DNA of 9,826 bases from Clostridia bacterium (GCA_024699005.1 JAILQN010000351.1:1-9826); one strand, 5' to 3'. Shown: positions 1 through 7,360, numbered from the stretch's first letter. Numbers and translations are program-made. The notes: generated from the sequence alone by a model not told the origin.

Positions 1-223
1 CCGAAGAAGGCTCCCGCACGTCCCCGATAAAAAAGCTGATCTTGCCGGCGTGCTCCGGGCAGGCTGTCTGCAGCTCGTGCCGCATATCGTCCTGTTTTTT
101 CTCATCCCGGGAGAAGATCCTGATCTCGCCTATATCCGTCGCCAGATAGCGGCGCAGCACGGCGTTGCCGAAGGACCCCGTACCGCCTGTTATCAAAAGC
201 GTTTTGCCTGAAAAATCACTCAT
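1..223 (-). CDS. capE: CapE/FnlA-type UDP-GlcNAc 4,6-dehydratase/epimerase, N-terminal fragment
   Basis: Partial gene: the start is at 223 and the reading frame runs off the left edge after about 74 residues. The translation opens MSDFSGKTLLITGGTGSFGN, with a Rossmann NAD(P)-binding motif GGTGSFG at residues 13-19. It continues with RIFSRDEKKQDDMR (about residues 39-52) and FFIGDVRE, which closely follow the known start of CapE/FnlA/WbjB enzymes. These convert UDP-GlcNAc to a 4-keto-6-deoxy sugar with epimerisation, the first step to UDP-L-FucNAc in the cytoplasm; the related PseB/FlaA1 dehydratases differ at these positions. The ATG follows the GT32 stop by 4 bases, and AGGGGA (231-236) lies 7 bases upstream, so translation is probably coupled. 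GC is about 57%, higher than the cassette upstream, suggesting conserved backbone. Partner genes capF and capG would be expected past the left edge. The exact stereochemistry of the product cannot be read from this fragment. Confidence 0.88.
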   Translation of the reverse strand, partial: MSDFSGKTLLITGGTGSFGNAVLRRYLATDIGEIRIFSRDEKKQDDMRHELQTACPEHAGKISFFIGDVREPSS

Positions 224-227
224 ATTG

Positions 228-1010
228 CTATCCCCTGATAAATAACGATTTCATCTTCTCCCAGCGCTCGTCGCCGAATACCTTCCGGAAGAATCCTCCG
301 TATTTTTTTCTGAAAGCGAGTTTTTTCGATCGCTTCTGCTTATGTTCCCACATATCCGCGAGTCGTTTTTTCCCCTCTTCGGTGAACCACGACGCGTCGA
401 AATGATGTATCGAATAAGTATTCTCCGTTTTTCTGATTATCCCGTCCGCGAATGACTTGGGGCAAAAATATTCCGGCGGAAAGACCGTGATATCCGGGAA
501 TTCCTGATACTCCCCGTTCAGGATCACACCGTATTTATCGACCAGAGTCCGCGTATTGAGCATAGGAGAAGGAGACGTATCAAAAGTACCGTCGGGTCTG
601 ATAAAATGCATTAAAGAGTAACTGTCTCTCAGCTCCCCGATGACCGGATTTCCGGCTTCGGCTCCGAATCCGAGCCCGAGAGCGATATTGTTTTCGTCCT
701 GAAATCCCGCGAACGCCGGCAATTCCAGCAGCGGATCGAAAGACTTTACGATCTCAACGTCAACGTCAAGATATATCCCGCCGTGTTTATAAATGATATC
801 AAGCCGGGCGTAATCCGGCACGAACCCCCATTTCTTCGCCTCATACGCTTCTTTCATATACTGCGCCTGAGTAAAATCGTAATTGGATTCGTTCCACTCG
901 ATTATCTTATAACCGGGACAGTGTTTTTTCCAGCTTCTGATGCATTTTTTCGCGCTGTCGGGAAGAGGGTTCCCGCCGACCCAGCAGTAATGGATTATTT
1001 TAGGGATCAT
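228..1010 (-). CDS. GT32-family glycosyltransferase (capsular polysaccharide synthesis type)
   Basis: A 260-residue protein starting MIPKIIHYCWVGGNPLP, the hallmark opening of bacterial GT32 sugar transferases with the Gly_transf_sug (DXD sugar-binding) domain. The block FVPDYARLDIIYKHGGIYLD at about residues 63-82 is followed by D82-V-D84, the DXD metal and nucleotide-sugar binding motif. These enzymes use a nucleotide sugar, often UDP-Gal or GDP-Man, to extend a glycan on the cytoplasmic face of the membrane; donor and acceptor cannot be told from sequence. The last 40 residues are rich in Lys and Arg, which may help membrane association. There is no signal peptide or membrane segment. The ATG overlaps the last 11 bases of the upstream membrane-protein gene; GAGGAG (1021-1026) and AAGG (1014-1017) precede it. 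The length is normal for the family and the gene looks intact. Confidence 0.9.
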   Translation of the reverse strand: MIPKIIHYCWVGGNPLPDSAKKCIRSWKKHCPGYKIIEWNESNYDFTQAQYMKEAYEAKKWGFVPDYARLDIIYKHGGIYLDVDVEIVKSFDPLLELPAFAGFQDENNIALGLGFGAEAGNPVIGELRDSYSLMHFIRPDGTFDTSPSPMLNTRTLVDKYGVILNGEYQEFPDITVFPPEYFCPKSFADGIIRKTENTYSIHHFDASWFTEEGKKRLADMWEHKQKRSKKLAFRKKYGGFFRKVFGDERWEKMKSLFIRG

Positions 1011-2529
1011 CTGCCTTCGACTCCTCAGTCGTCAGATACTCGTCAAGAGTTATATATACAAAATCTCCGGTCGGTTTGAATTCACCGTTGTTAAAATAAT
1101 ATCCGTAAGCATAAGTTTCATCTTGATCATGCAGCCATTTTCCGTGAGGGAGTCTGATGATTTCGATTATTTCTTTACCTTCATCCAATTGTTCACGGGC
1201 ATAATCAAAACGGTAATTGTTTACATTCCAGATCGAATGAAGAATTATGATAATACCGGTTAAGACTGCAAGACCGCTTACACCGCACGCTGCGCAAAGC
1301 CTGCCGGAGATCAATTCCTCTTCGCATAAATAATGAATGATAAATACAGAAAACAAAACTGCGGTAAGCAGAAGACAGCGCGCTCCCATAACGGTAATTA
1401 TCAATAATTCAGCTACCGACGCGGCGCATAAAAACAGAAGACCAAGATAAACCCATTTATTTCCTTTTAAACAATTACAGCGGATAAGCTCGATAATCGC
1501 AATAAATGCACAAAGCAGATACAGTGAAAACAGCACGATCACCACGATCCCGATTCTTCCTTCTATCACTTCGCTCACGCCATGCCCGTTAAAAAGAAAA
1601 AAGAACAGAGAGATAAAAGGAAAGGATCCGAACACGCCATAAAAAACAGGTCTTAATAATCGGATCAATCTGCTTTGCCCGCTGCATTTCTTAAGAGAAA
1701 TAATCAGAGAAAATGACAACAAAAACCAAGCGGCGAAAAAGATTTCGAACGTACAAAGGCTTATTTTCAAATTATTATAAACCAAATAAACAAAATCCGA
1801 AACAGTATCGGCGCCTATGCTCTTTCCGCGGTATGAATCCATTTTATGTGAAACGCCCATCACTATCGGGAGCGCAAACATGACTGCTGCGCCGACCGCA
1901 GACCCCGCGAGATACAAAATTGCCGGCGTCTTTCTTTTCTCACGGACTTTGAAAGATAAAAGAAATATCATAAGGGAAATAAGCAGGGCTATACACGTGG
2001 TATTCTCAGAAAATAACTGCTGACATAGCCCAATAATAAACAGAACCGGGGATATGATCGTTATTCTTATTTCTCTTTTCCTCAAATAATAATCCTTGAA
2101 GACTTTTACGGCGACAAGCATCAAAACGATCGGAGGAGCAAAATTATAAAAACCGTGCCCCCAGATGATCGCCTCATTATATATAAAATTTCCCATTCCG
2201 GCGAACAGAAAGAAGCTTAAAGACAAGGTCTTAACGTTCAGTTCATGGGCGATGTCAGCAACCAGAACGATTATTGAGGTAATGATAGCAGAACGGGACA
2301 GAGCGTCGACAATTTTGTTTCTCAGGCAGATATTTACAACGAAGTTTCCGAGATATCTGCCGTTTCCGAAATACAGACTTTCGTGTATAAGATCGCCTGT
2401 TGAGGAAAATGACGTTGTAAAATCGTCATGCGTCCATACGCAGAAATAACTGAAAACAAAAAACAATACGAATATAACAGTTATACATATCGCAAGCGGC
2501 GCAAATCTGTTTAAACTTTTATCTTTCAT
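1000..2529 (-). CDS. Polytopic membrane protein, DUF6056-like; candidate GT-C type transferase
   Basis: A 509-residue integral membrane protein with roughly 11 to 13 hydrophobic segments (for example residues 8-30, 78-95, 126-143, 203-224, 257-278, 325-347, 359-380 and 411-432). A tail of about 75 residues, probably outside the membrane, ends the protein. After the first segment comes WTHDDF (D35-D36) and then GNGRYLGN (55-62). A second block, NEAIIWGHGFYNFAPP (118-133), lies farther on. An acidic pair just after the first membrane segment recalls GT-C enzymes and the DUF6056 family seen in polysaccharide loci; this resemblance is from memory, and the activity is inference. It could add a side sugar on the outer face or act as a polymerase. 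The ATG at 2529 lies 13 bases after the upstream GT2 stop. A TTG at 2574 would add 15 residues and overlap the GT2, but has no better ribosome site. The gene is distinctly AT-rich (about 35% GC in sampled lines). Confidence 0.75.
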   Translation of the reverse strand: MKDKSLNRFAPLAICITVIFVLFFVFSYFCVWTHDDFTTSFSSTGDLIHESLYFGNGRYLGNFVVNICLRNKIVDALSRSAIITSIIVLVADIAHELNVKTLSLSFFLFAGMGNFIYNEAIIWGHGFYNFAPPIVLMLVAVKVFKDYYLRKREIRITIISPVLFIIGLCQQLFSENTTCIALLISLMIFLLSFKVREKRKTPAILYLAGSAVGAAVMFALPIVMGVSHKMDSYRGKSIGADTVSDFVYLVYNNLKISLCTFEIFFAAWFLLSFSLIISLKKCSGQSRLIRLLRPVFYGVFGSFPFISLFFFLFNGHGVSEVIEGRIGIVVIVLFSLYLLCAFIAIIELIRCNCLKGNKWVYLGLLFLCAASVAELLIITVMGARCLLLTAVLFSVFIIHYLCEEELISGRLCAACGVSGLAVLTGIIIILHSIWNVNNYRFDYAREQLDEGKEIIEIIRLPHGKWLHDQDETYAYGYYFNNGEFKPTGDFVYITLDEYLTTEESKADDP

Positions 2530-2542
2530 ATTCTTTTCGTTA

Positions 2543-3499
2543 TCAGCCAAAGTGTTTTTTAAGTCTGAAGACAAAAGGATGCGCGGCCTTGAACAGCTTC
2601 TTTTCTTCTTCCGGACTCAGAATCAGATGATCGGAATACTCTCTTTTCTTTTGAACAGCGCCATGGATCAGTTCTCGTGACAGCTTTTTGTCTTCAAGTT
2701 CCGACTCCGCACGTTTAGCGAACCAGAGAGAAGTAAGAATATATTCTCTCGCGACCGCGCCAAGCATCCTGTCGAAGCCACAGTATTTATAAAACGAAAG
2801 CTGTTCCTCCAACGCCCATAAAAAATCCAGCTTTTTAACGCTGAAAGGGGAATTCATGGTCCCGTTCGGATTATCCCGATAGAAGTAAAGCGGAGCATGC
2901 AAAACCTCAACACTTCCCGATTCGACAAGCCATTTGCATGTCACCGCGTTATCTTCCATTATCCTGCCCGGTTCGAGAGGATATTTCTGATAAATACTCT
3001 TTCTGATAAGGCACGGAAACAGCGTCCAATATACTGTGCTGCTATCACGCAGGAGTTTCAATAAAGAGTCTTCGTTTATATCTATCCGTTCCGCATCCTG
3101 TGATACCGGCAAGAAAAAGTCTTCCGGAAGCCTGTTGCCGCTGATTCTTTCACAGGTAACGACGCCGGCTCCGCTTTTTAAATAACCGGCATACAAAAAG
3201 CTCAACAAATCCGGATGCGCGATATCATCGCTGTCTATAAAACAGATAAGATCAGATTCCGACTCATATACACCGTTATTTCTTGCAGTGGACTGCCCCA
3301 TATTTTTTTGATGCAGAACTCTTGCAAACGAATGCTTTCTTGCTAAATCATCGCATATTTTGCCGCTGCCGTCGGTCGATCCGTCATCAACAAGAATTAT
3401 CTCAAAATCCTTAAAAGTCTGCGATAATATCGATTCGATACATTCCAGTAAATATTTTTCTGTGTTATAGACCGGAATAACAATAGATATTTCAGGCAT
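2543..3499 (-). CDS. GT2 family glycosyltransferase (third GT2 of the locus)
   Basis: A 318-residue GT-A fold transferase. The N-terminus MPEISIVIPVYNTEKYLLEC is typical of family 2. VDDGSTDGS (residues 37-45) binds the nucleotide, and D89-S-D-D92 is the metal-binding DXD. M181-E-D-N184 sits where the general-base ED motif is expected, although most relatives have EDD or ED-x-W here. The segment YFYRDNPNGTMN (205-216) corresponds to the acceptor-loop block often written YYYRxRxGSI. The tail FKAAHPFVFRLKK resembles the end of the GT2 at 6351-7349, so the two are probably paralogues. It presumably adds one sugar to the lipid-linked glycan in the cytoplasm; its donor is unknown. The gene starts 33 bases after wzt. 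The only GAGGA lies 12 bases before the ATG, within a small inverted repeat at 3505-3521. It belongs to the AT-rich half of the locus. Confidence 0.92.
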   Translation of the reverse strand: MPEISIVIPVYNTEKYLLECIESILSQTFKDFEIILVDDGSTDGSGKICDDLARKHSFARVLHQKNMGQSTARNNGVYESESDLICFIDSDDIAHPDLLSFLYAGYLKSGAGVVTCERISGNRLPEDFFLPVSQDAERIDINEDSLLKLLRDSSTVYWTLFPCLIRKSIYQKYPLEPGRIMEDNAVTCKWLVESGSVEVLHAPLYFYRDNPNGTMNSPFSVKKLDFLWALEEQLSFYKYCGFDRMLGAVAREYILTSLWFAKRAESELEDKKLSRELIHGAVQKKREYSDHLILSPEEEKKLFKAAHPFVFRLKKHFG

Positions 3500-3532
3500 C
3501 GATAAATATGATCCTCATATTATTATTTTAAA

Positions 3533-4822
3533 TTAGTCATCATTGTTTTCAGATACAAGCCTGATTTCCGGAAGGCTGTAATGTCCCCACCAGGTGTGAT
3601 TCCATTTTAGTCCGTTTATGGTATCATCCCCGTACACAATAAACCTTGCCGTCCCGTATATAAGATCGTATCTTGTTGTCGCGCCATAATCGTTTACGCC
3701 ATACAGCAAAAATGCCAGCTTATACTTCCCGGGAACAATTGAATTCAAAGCAAGATTCCCGGTAAACGAGTTTTCTCCAACCGAAAGTGAAAAACCATGT
3801 TTTCTGGTAGTTGCCATAGCAAACGGTGAATCATCTTTGTCAAGCAATTCGATTCTGAACAGAACATTGTCCGCAGCCTTCTTAGCATTAACAGTAATTC
3901 TGAAATGAATATCGTGGCCAACCGGAATTTCAAAACCACCTTTATTCAGATATTCAAACCGAACAATTCTGAAATCATCATTCATATTATCCGGTCTTTC
4001 AAAATTTTCGTAGTTCAGAACGTCAGCGTAAGCAGATTCATTTCCCTTGGGCATATATATTTCTATCGCCTTATCCGGATCGCCGTCGAATATGACTTTG
4101 CCGTGATCAAGCACGATACACCTGTCGCAAAGCTGCCTGATGGTACGCATATTGTGACTGACGTAAAGAATGGTTCTGCCCTCGTCCTCGGCTGCCTTGC
4201 GCATCTTATTTATGCATTTGGTCTGGAACGCCATATCCCCCACAGCCAGAACCTCGTCCATGATCATGATCTCGCTGTCCAGATGTGAAGCCACGGCGAA
4301 GCCCAGCTTTACGTGCATGCCGCTGGAATACCTTTTGACCGGCGTGTCTATAAACTGCCCAACTTCGGAGAACTCGACAATCTTATCAAATATTTCATCA
4401 ATCTCGGACTTGCTGAGACCCAGTATAGCCCCGTTGAGATAGACGTTCTCCCTGCCGGTCAGCTCGCCGTGGAAGCCGGTGCCCACCTCCAGCATGGAGG
4501 TGACTCTGCCCTTGATATAAATATCGCCCTTTGTGGGGGCGGTAACGCGGCATATTAGCTTTAACAGGGTTGACTTTCCTGCGCCGTTATGACCGATGAT
4601 TCCGACCCTCTCCCCCCTGTTTATCTCAAGGGAGACTTCGTCCAGGGCGAGGAAGCGCTCGTTTTTTTCGTGAGCCTTCGCGCCGATCTTCAGGTTCGGG
4701 TCCTCTTTTCCGCGCATACGGGCGAATTTCGACTGCAGCTCCGCCCTTAAGGTTCCGCCGCCTATCGTGCCCAGCCGGTATTCTTTTGAAACGTGTGATA
4801 TTTTTATTGCAGGTTCTTTCAT
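3533..4822 (-). CDS. wzt: Polysaccharide ABC exporter ATP-binding protein with C-terminal glycan-binding domain (Wzt)
   Basis: A 429-residue ATPase that powers export of a finished glycan through Wzm. The nucleotide-binding domain has the Walker A G77HNGAGKST85, the block LEVGTGFHGELTGRENVYLN (111-130) typical of polysaccharide and teichoic-acid exporters, the signature YSSGM (165-169), Walker B IMIMDE (185-190) and the switch His in VSHN (221-224). Residues from about 265 to 425 form a beta-rich Wzt_C-like domain; in E. coli O8/O9a-type systems this domain recognises the non-reducing end of the cargo. The ATG at 4822 lies 4 bases after the permease stop and gives MKEPAIKISHVSKEYRLG, the usual family start. 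A TTG at 4855 would add 11 residues overlapping the permease and is less likely. GC is about 54% in the ATPase part but about 40% in the C-terminal domain, suggesting domain replacement. A TagH-like teichoic-acid role is the alternative. Confidence 0.93.
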   Translation of the reverse strand: MKEPAIKISHVSKEYRLGTIGGGTLRAELQSKFARMRGKEDPNLKIGAKAHEKNERFLALDEVSLEINRGERVGIIGHNGAGKSTLLKLICRVTAPTKGDIYIKGRVTSMLEVGTGFHGELTGRENVYLNGAILGLSKSEIDEIFDKIVEFSEVGQFIDTPVKRYSSGMHVKLGFAVASHLDSEIMIMDEVLAVGDMAFQTKCINKMRKAAEDEGRTILYVSHNMRTIRQLCDRCIVLDHGKVIFDGDPDKAIEIYMPKGNESAYADVLNYENFERPDNMNDDFRIVRFEYLNKGGFEIPVGHDIHFRITVNAKKAADNVLFRIELLDKDDSPFAMATTRKHGFSLSVGENSFTGNLALNSIVPGKYKLAFLLYGVNDYGATTRYDLIYGTARFIVYGDDTINGLKWNHTWWGHYSLPEIRLVSENNDD

Positions 4823-4826
4823 AGCT

Positions 4827-5684
4827 TTATACAGTATCCATAAACGTGCGTTCAACTCTGCTGAACATTCTTACGCCGATCAAGGCGATGATCGTCGTCG
4901 TCACAAGACTTATCCCGTAATACAGCCAGTCGATCTCGCCGGTCCCAAGGAAGCCGTAACGAAAAGCGTTGATGATCGGCGTGACGGGATTGATCATATA
5001 AAAATAGTAAACAAGATGTTTCTCGTAAAGGGAACGTCTTGAAAACATATCGTAAGCGATGGGAGACATATACTGCCAGAGGGACACGAACAGCCCCACG
5101 GCTTTAATAAGGTCCCGGTATTTCGTTGTCATGGAAGAGATTATTATCCCGCATCCGGTCCCAAGCACCGCGGCGTGTATCAGCAGCAGCGGCAGCATAA
5201 GCATGCAGACGTTCGGGTGCACTTTGCCGGCGATCACGTAATAGATCAGAAATGCGATCATGAAGGCAAACTGTATGCCGAATGTAATGAACTGCGAAAT
5301 GGCTGTGGATATGGGCATGACCAGCCTGGGGAAATAGACCTTTCCCATTATGCCGGCGTTGGAAACGAAGGTCGAGGAGTTATGGTTCAGGCAGCCCGAA
5401 AAGAGCGCCCAGATGATATTGCCGCTCAGGTAAAAAATGAAATTGGGAACGCCCGCCGCGCCTAAACCCGCGATCCTGCCGAATATCAGAGCGAATACGA
5501 CCGTTGAGAAGAACGGCTGGATTATTGCCCAGGCGGGGCCCAGGACCGTCTGCTTATAGGTCGCGACAAAATTCCTGCGCACCCACAAAAAAATCAGGTC
5601 GCGGCATTTTTTCAGCCCCTTCCAGTCCGCTCGGTGACGTTTTTCGTCCGCGTGGATCACTATGTCCCAGTATTGTTCTTCCAT
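4827..5684 (-). CDS. wzm: Polysaccharide ABC exporter permease (Wzm, ABC-2 type)
   Basis: A 285-residue ABC-2 membrane protein, normal in length for Wzm/TagG/KpsM relatives. A cytoplasmic amphipathic stretch DLIFLWVRRNFVATYKQTVLG (about 29-49) precedes about six membrane helices, at roughly 53-70, 82-100, 123-152, 159-183, 192-212 and 253-273. The motif TVLGPAWAIIQP (46-57) and the block SPIAYDMF...YFYMINPVTPIINAFR (207-242) are characteristic. Two copies would pair with two Wzt subunits to form the channel that moves an undecaprenyl-linked glycan across the membrane. The ATG follows the acetyltransferase stop by one base, and AGAGG (5691-5695) lies 6 bases upstream inside that gene, a clear case of translational coupling. 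Its high GC matches the Wzt ATPase domain. Whether the cargo is a capsule, a wall polysaccharide or a teichoic-like polymer cannot be decided from the permease. Confidence 0.94.
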   Translation of the reverse strand: MEEQYWDIVIHADEKRHRADWKGLKKCRDLIFLWVRRNFVATYKQTVLGPAWAIIQPFFSTVVFALIFGRIAGLGAAGVPNFIFYLSGNIIWALFSGCLNHNSSTFVSNAGIMGKVYFPRLVMPISTAISQFITFGIQFAFMIAFLIYYVIAGKVHPNVCMLMLPLLLIHAAVLGTGCGIIISSMTTKYRDLIKAVGLFVSLWQYMSPIAYDMFSRRSLYEKHLVYYFYMINPVTPIINAFRYGFLGTGEIDWLYYGISLVTTTIIALIGVRMFSRVERTFMDTV

Positions 5685-5685
5685 T

Positions 5686-6273
5686 TTACGCCTCTTTATT
5701 TTTATCCGATATATTCCCGATCACCCTTGCCGGCACGCCCGCAAGAACGCTGCCGGGCGTCTCACAGGACCGTGTGACCACCGCTCCGGCTCCTATAACG
5801 CAGTTGTCGGCAATGTGTATGCCGCCTATTATGACCGCCCCGGCTCCGATATCAACGTTATTGCCTATTACGGGAGTATCGTCTTTTGCTCCGGAACGTT
5901 TATTGCCGATGGTATTGTTTCCGTGCAAAACGCAGTTATCACCGAGTCTGCCGTTGATGATAACTCCGCCGTGCCAGATATTGACGCCGGCGCCCACCTC
6001 GCTGTCGAGCCCGATCTCCACTCCGGCGCGCTGCCCCCATATGTTTTTACGACGTTCATATACCCGGTATATGTATTTCGCTCTTCTTTTTGCAAGAGCG
6101 CTGACGTCTTCCGATTCCCGTACATCGTGCCAATAACGGCAAAGCCGGAAATACTGCAGATACGTCCATATGGCGTAACGCGGATGCATCGCGAACTTCA
6201 TCGTCTTTTCACGACTGTTTAGGTACAGGCGCTTTTCTTCGTCAATTACTTTATACAGATTTTCGATGTCCAT
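5686..6273 (-). CDS. Left-handed beta-helix O-acetyltransferase (CysE/WcaF-like)
   Basis: A 195-residue acyltransferase. The N-terminal 80 residues are helical and basic, with several Tyr and Arg (for example YLQYFRLCRYWHD, 38-50), as in serine-acetyltransferase-like enzymes of polysaccharide loci. From about residue 84 to 186 hexapeptide repeats form the beta-helix, ending with IGAGAVVTRSC...VLAGVPARVIG (160-186), the usual acetyl-CoA binding end. H101 (NIWHGG) and H117 (VLHGNN) are candidates for the catalytic histidine. The likely role is transfer of acetyl from acetyl-CoA to a sugar hydroxyl of the glycan in the cytoplasm. A true cysteine-pathway serine acetyltransferase is possible but unlikely in this setting. 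The ATG at 6273 has no good Shine-Dalgarno site. The frame stays open upstream but offers no ATG, GTG or TTG before the preceding gene. The stop is one base from wzm. Confidence 0.87.
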   Translation of the reverse strand: MDIENLYKVIDEEKRLYLNSREKTMKFAMHPRYAIWTYLQYFRLCRYWHDVRESEDVSALAKRRAKYIYRVYERRKNIWGQRAGVEIGLDSEVGAGVNIWHGGVIINGRLGDNCVLHGNNTIGNKRSGAKDDTPVIGNNVDIGAGAVIIGGIHIADNCVIGAGAVVTRSCETPGSVLAGVPARVIGNISDKNKEA

Positions 6274-6316
6274 TATGTCGATGTTGTCAATTTCCGTTCT
6301 GTTAAATAGATCTGCA

Positions 6317-6336
6317 TGTATAAAACTTAATATACA
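6317..6336. repeat. Short inverted repeat in the 77-base gap before the acetyltransferase gene
   Basis: The arms tgtata (6317-6322) and tataca (6331-6336) are perfect inverse copies separated by 8 bases in an AT-rich stretch. The gap 6274-6350 is the longest in the window. The repeat could be a weak hairpin, a protein-binding site or chance; it lacks the GC-rich stem and T-run of a terminator. TATACA read on the minus strand could serve as a -10 box, but the hexamer at the right spacing (CGGTCA) matches the -35 consensus at only three positions. Confidence 0.25.
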
Positions 6337-6350
6337 CGATGACCGCTGTT

Positions 6351-7349
6351 TCAGTTTTTAAAAAGTCTTCGTACTGATATTTTCGCATGCTGGATTTTTT
6401 TCAAAACATAGAAACACAAAGGGTGCGCAAGTTTAAGAAATGTATTTCTGCCGCCTATCGGCTCCGTGTCAAGCCACATGTTTTTCATTTTGATGGTCCG
6501 CAGCTTTCGTCTGTACTTTCCGATAAGCTTTTTTTCCTCCGGATAATATTCTTTCAGTTTGTGTATCGCTCCGGCAGTCAGCAAAAACAAACGCTGTACT
6601 GCAAAACGCAATGCCTTGGGCAGCCGTTTTTGCCGGAAGAAATCGCACTGCTGCGTCATCGCGTCCACAACTGCCAGCCGACCAAGATCCCATCTTGAAT
6701 GCATGATCGACCCCTGACGTTCATAATAATAATAGAGCTGCGCCGTTATAAAAGCAACTTGCCACGTGTCATCGGAAAACAGGACCCGGTAAATGGTGAG
6801 ATCATCCTCATGCACCCGTCCGAAGGGAAACCGGTAATTACGGAATAATTCTTTGCGGTATAGTTTATTCCAGACCACAGTAGCCCACGTGCCTGACGTT
6901 ATCCAGAAATCCTCCGTTTCATAAACGGTTGTTTCCGGATCATCACATTGTTCTGTCGTATAATTTGGATCTGCGGTTTCATGGCAACCGCATGCCGATA
7001 TTCCCACTTGGCAGGTAACGGCGGCGTTATGAAGATACTCGAGAAAGCGGGGATGCACCCAGTCATCACTGTCCACAAAGGATATCCACCGGGAATCAGA
7101 GGAAGAAAAAATATGATCAAGCCCCGCGTTTCTTGCGGATGAAACGCCGCCGTTTTCCTTATGTATCACTTTCACTCTGAAGTCTGCCGCGGCGTACTCA
7201 TCGCATATCTCTCCGCAGCGGTCCGAAGAACCGTCGTTTACCAGGATCAATTCAAAATCCGTGAAAGTCTGGCCCAGAATGCTGTCGACACAACGCCTGA
7301 GATACTGTTCCACGTTATAAATCGGCACGATTACGGAAATCAAAGGCAT
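6351..7349 (-). CDS. GT2 family glycosyltransferase (second GT2 of the locus)
   Basis: A 332-residue GT-A fold enzyme starting MPLISVIVPIYNVEQYLRRC. It carries VNDGSSD (37-43), the DXD motif D93-S-D-D96 followed by W, and H180-E-D-D183, where the general-base ED motif sits. The acceptor-loop block YYYYERQGSIM (206-216) is complete, so the enzyme should be active. It likely adds one sugar to the cytoplasmic lipid-linked chain; the donor is unknown. A basic C-terminal third (KYRRKLRTIKMKN) and the tail LKLAHPLCFYVLKK may anchor it at the membrane; a similar tail ends the GT2 at 2543-3499. The start is well supported: GGAGAG (7355-7360) lies 5 bases before the ATG, in a 28-base gap after the upstream GT2. 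It is followed by the longest gap of the window, 77 bases. Confidence 0.93.
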   Translation of the reverse strand: MPLISVIVPIYNVEQYLRRCVDSILGQTFTDFELILVNDGSSDRCGEICDEYAAADFRVKVIHKENGGVSSARNAGLDHIFSSSDSRWISFVDSDDWVHPRFLEYLHNAAVTCQVGISACGCHETADPNYTTEQCDDPETTVYETEDFWITSGTWATVVWNKLYRKELFRNYRFPFGRVHEDDLTIYRVLFSDDTWQVAFITAQLYYYYERQGSIMHSRWDLGRLAVVDAMTQQCDFFRQKRLPKALRFAVQRLFLLTAGAIHKLKEYYPEEKKLIGKYRRKLRTIKMKNMWLDTEPIGGRNTFLKLAHPLCFYVLKKIQHAKISVRRLFKN

Positions 7350-7354
7350 AAAAA

Positions 7355-7360
7355 CTCTCC
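7355..7360 (-). promoter_or_regulatory. Ribosome binding site GGAGAG
   Basis: On the minus strand GGAGAG stands 5 bases before the ATG at 7349, separated by a run of five T. It is among the cleanest Shine-Dalgarno sites in the window and fixes the start of the GT2 gene at 6351-7349. Confidence 0.8.

Noticed and set aside
2530..2574. TTG start for the DUF6056-like gene overlapping the upstream GT2
   Set aside because: No good ribosome site at a suitable distance; the ATG at 2529 places the first membrane helix at the usual distance. Not fully excluded.
3905..4288. Plus-strand open frame of 127 residues inside wzt
   Set aside because: Antisense to the ATPase and C-terminal domain coding sequence; no motif or ribosome site, best explained as a shadow.
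4823..4855. TTG start for wzt that would overlap the permease gene by 29 bases
   Set aside because: The ATG at 4822 gives the standard family N-terminus and lies just after the permease stop; the extra 11 residues match nothing known.
5504..6136. Plus-strand open frame of 210 residues across wzm and the acetyltransferase gene
   Set aside because: Low-complexity Pro/Ser/Thr-rich translation without recognisable motifs, fully antisense to two genes with clear family motifs.
6285..6290. Perfect TTGACA on the minus strand as a -35 box before the acetyltransferase
   Set aside because: At 17 bases downstream the hexamer is ATCGAA, not a -10 box, and transcription would begin inside the coding sequence.
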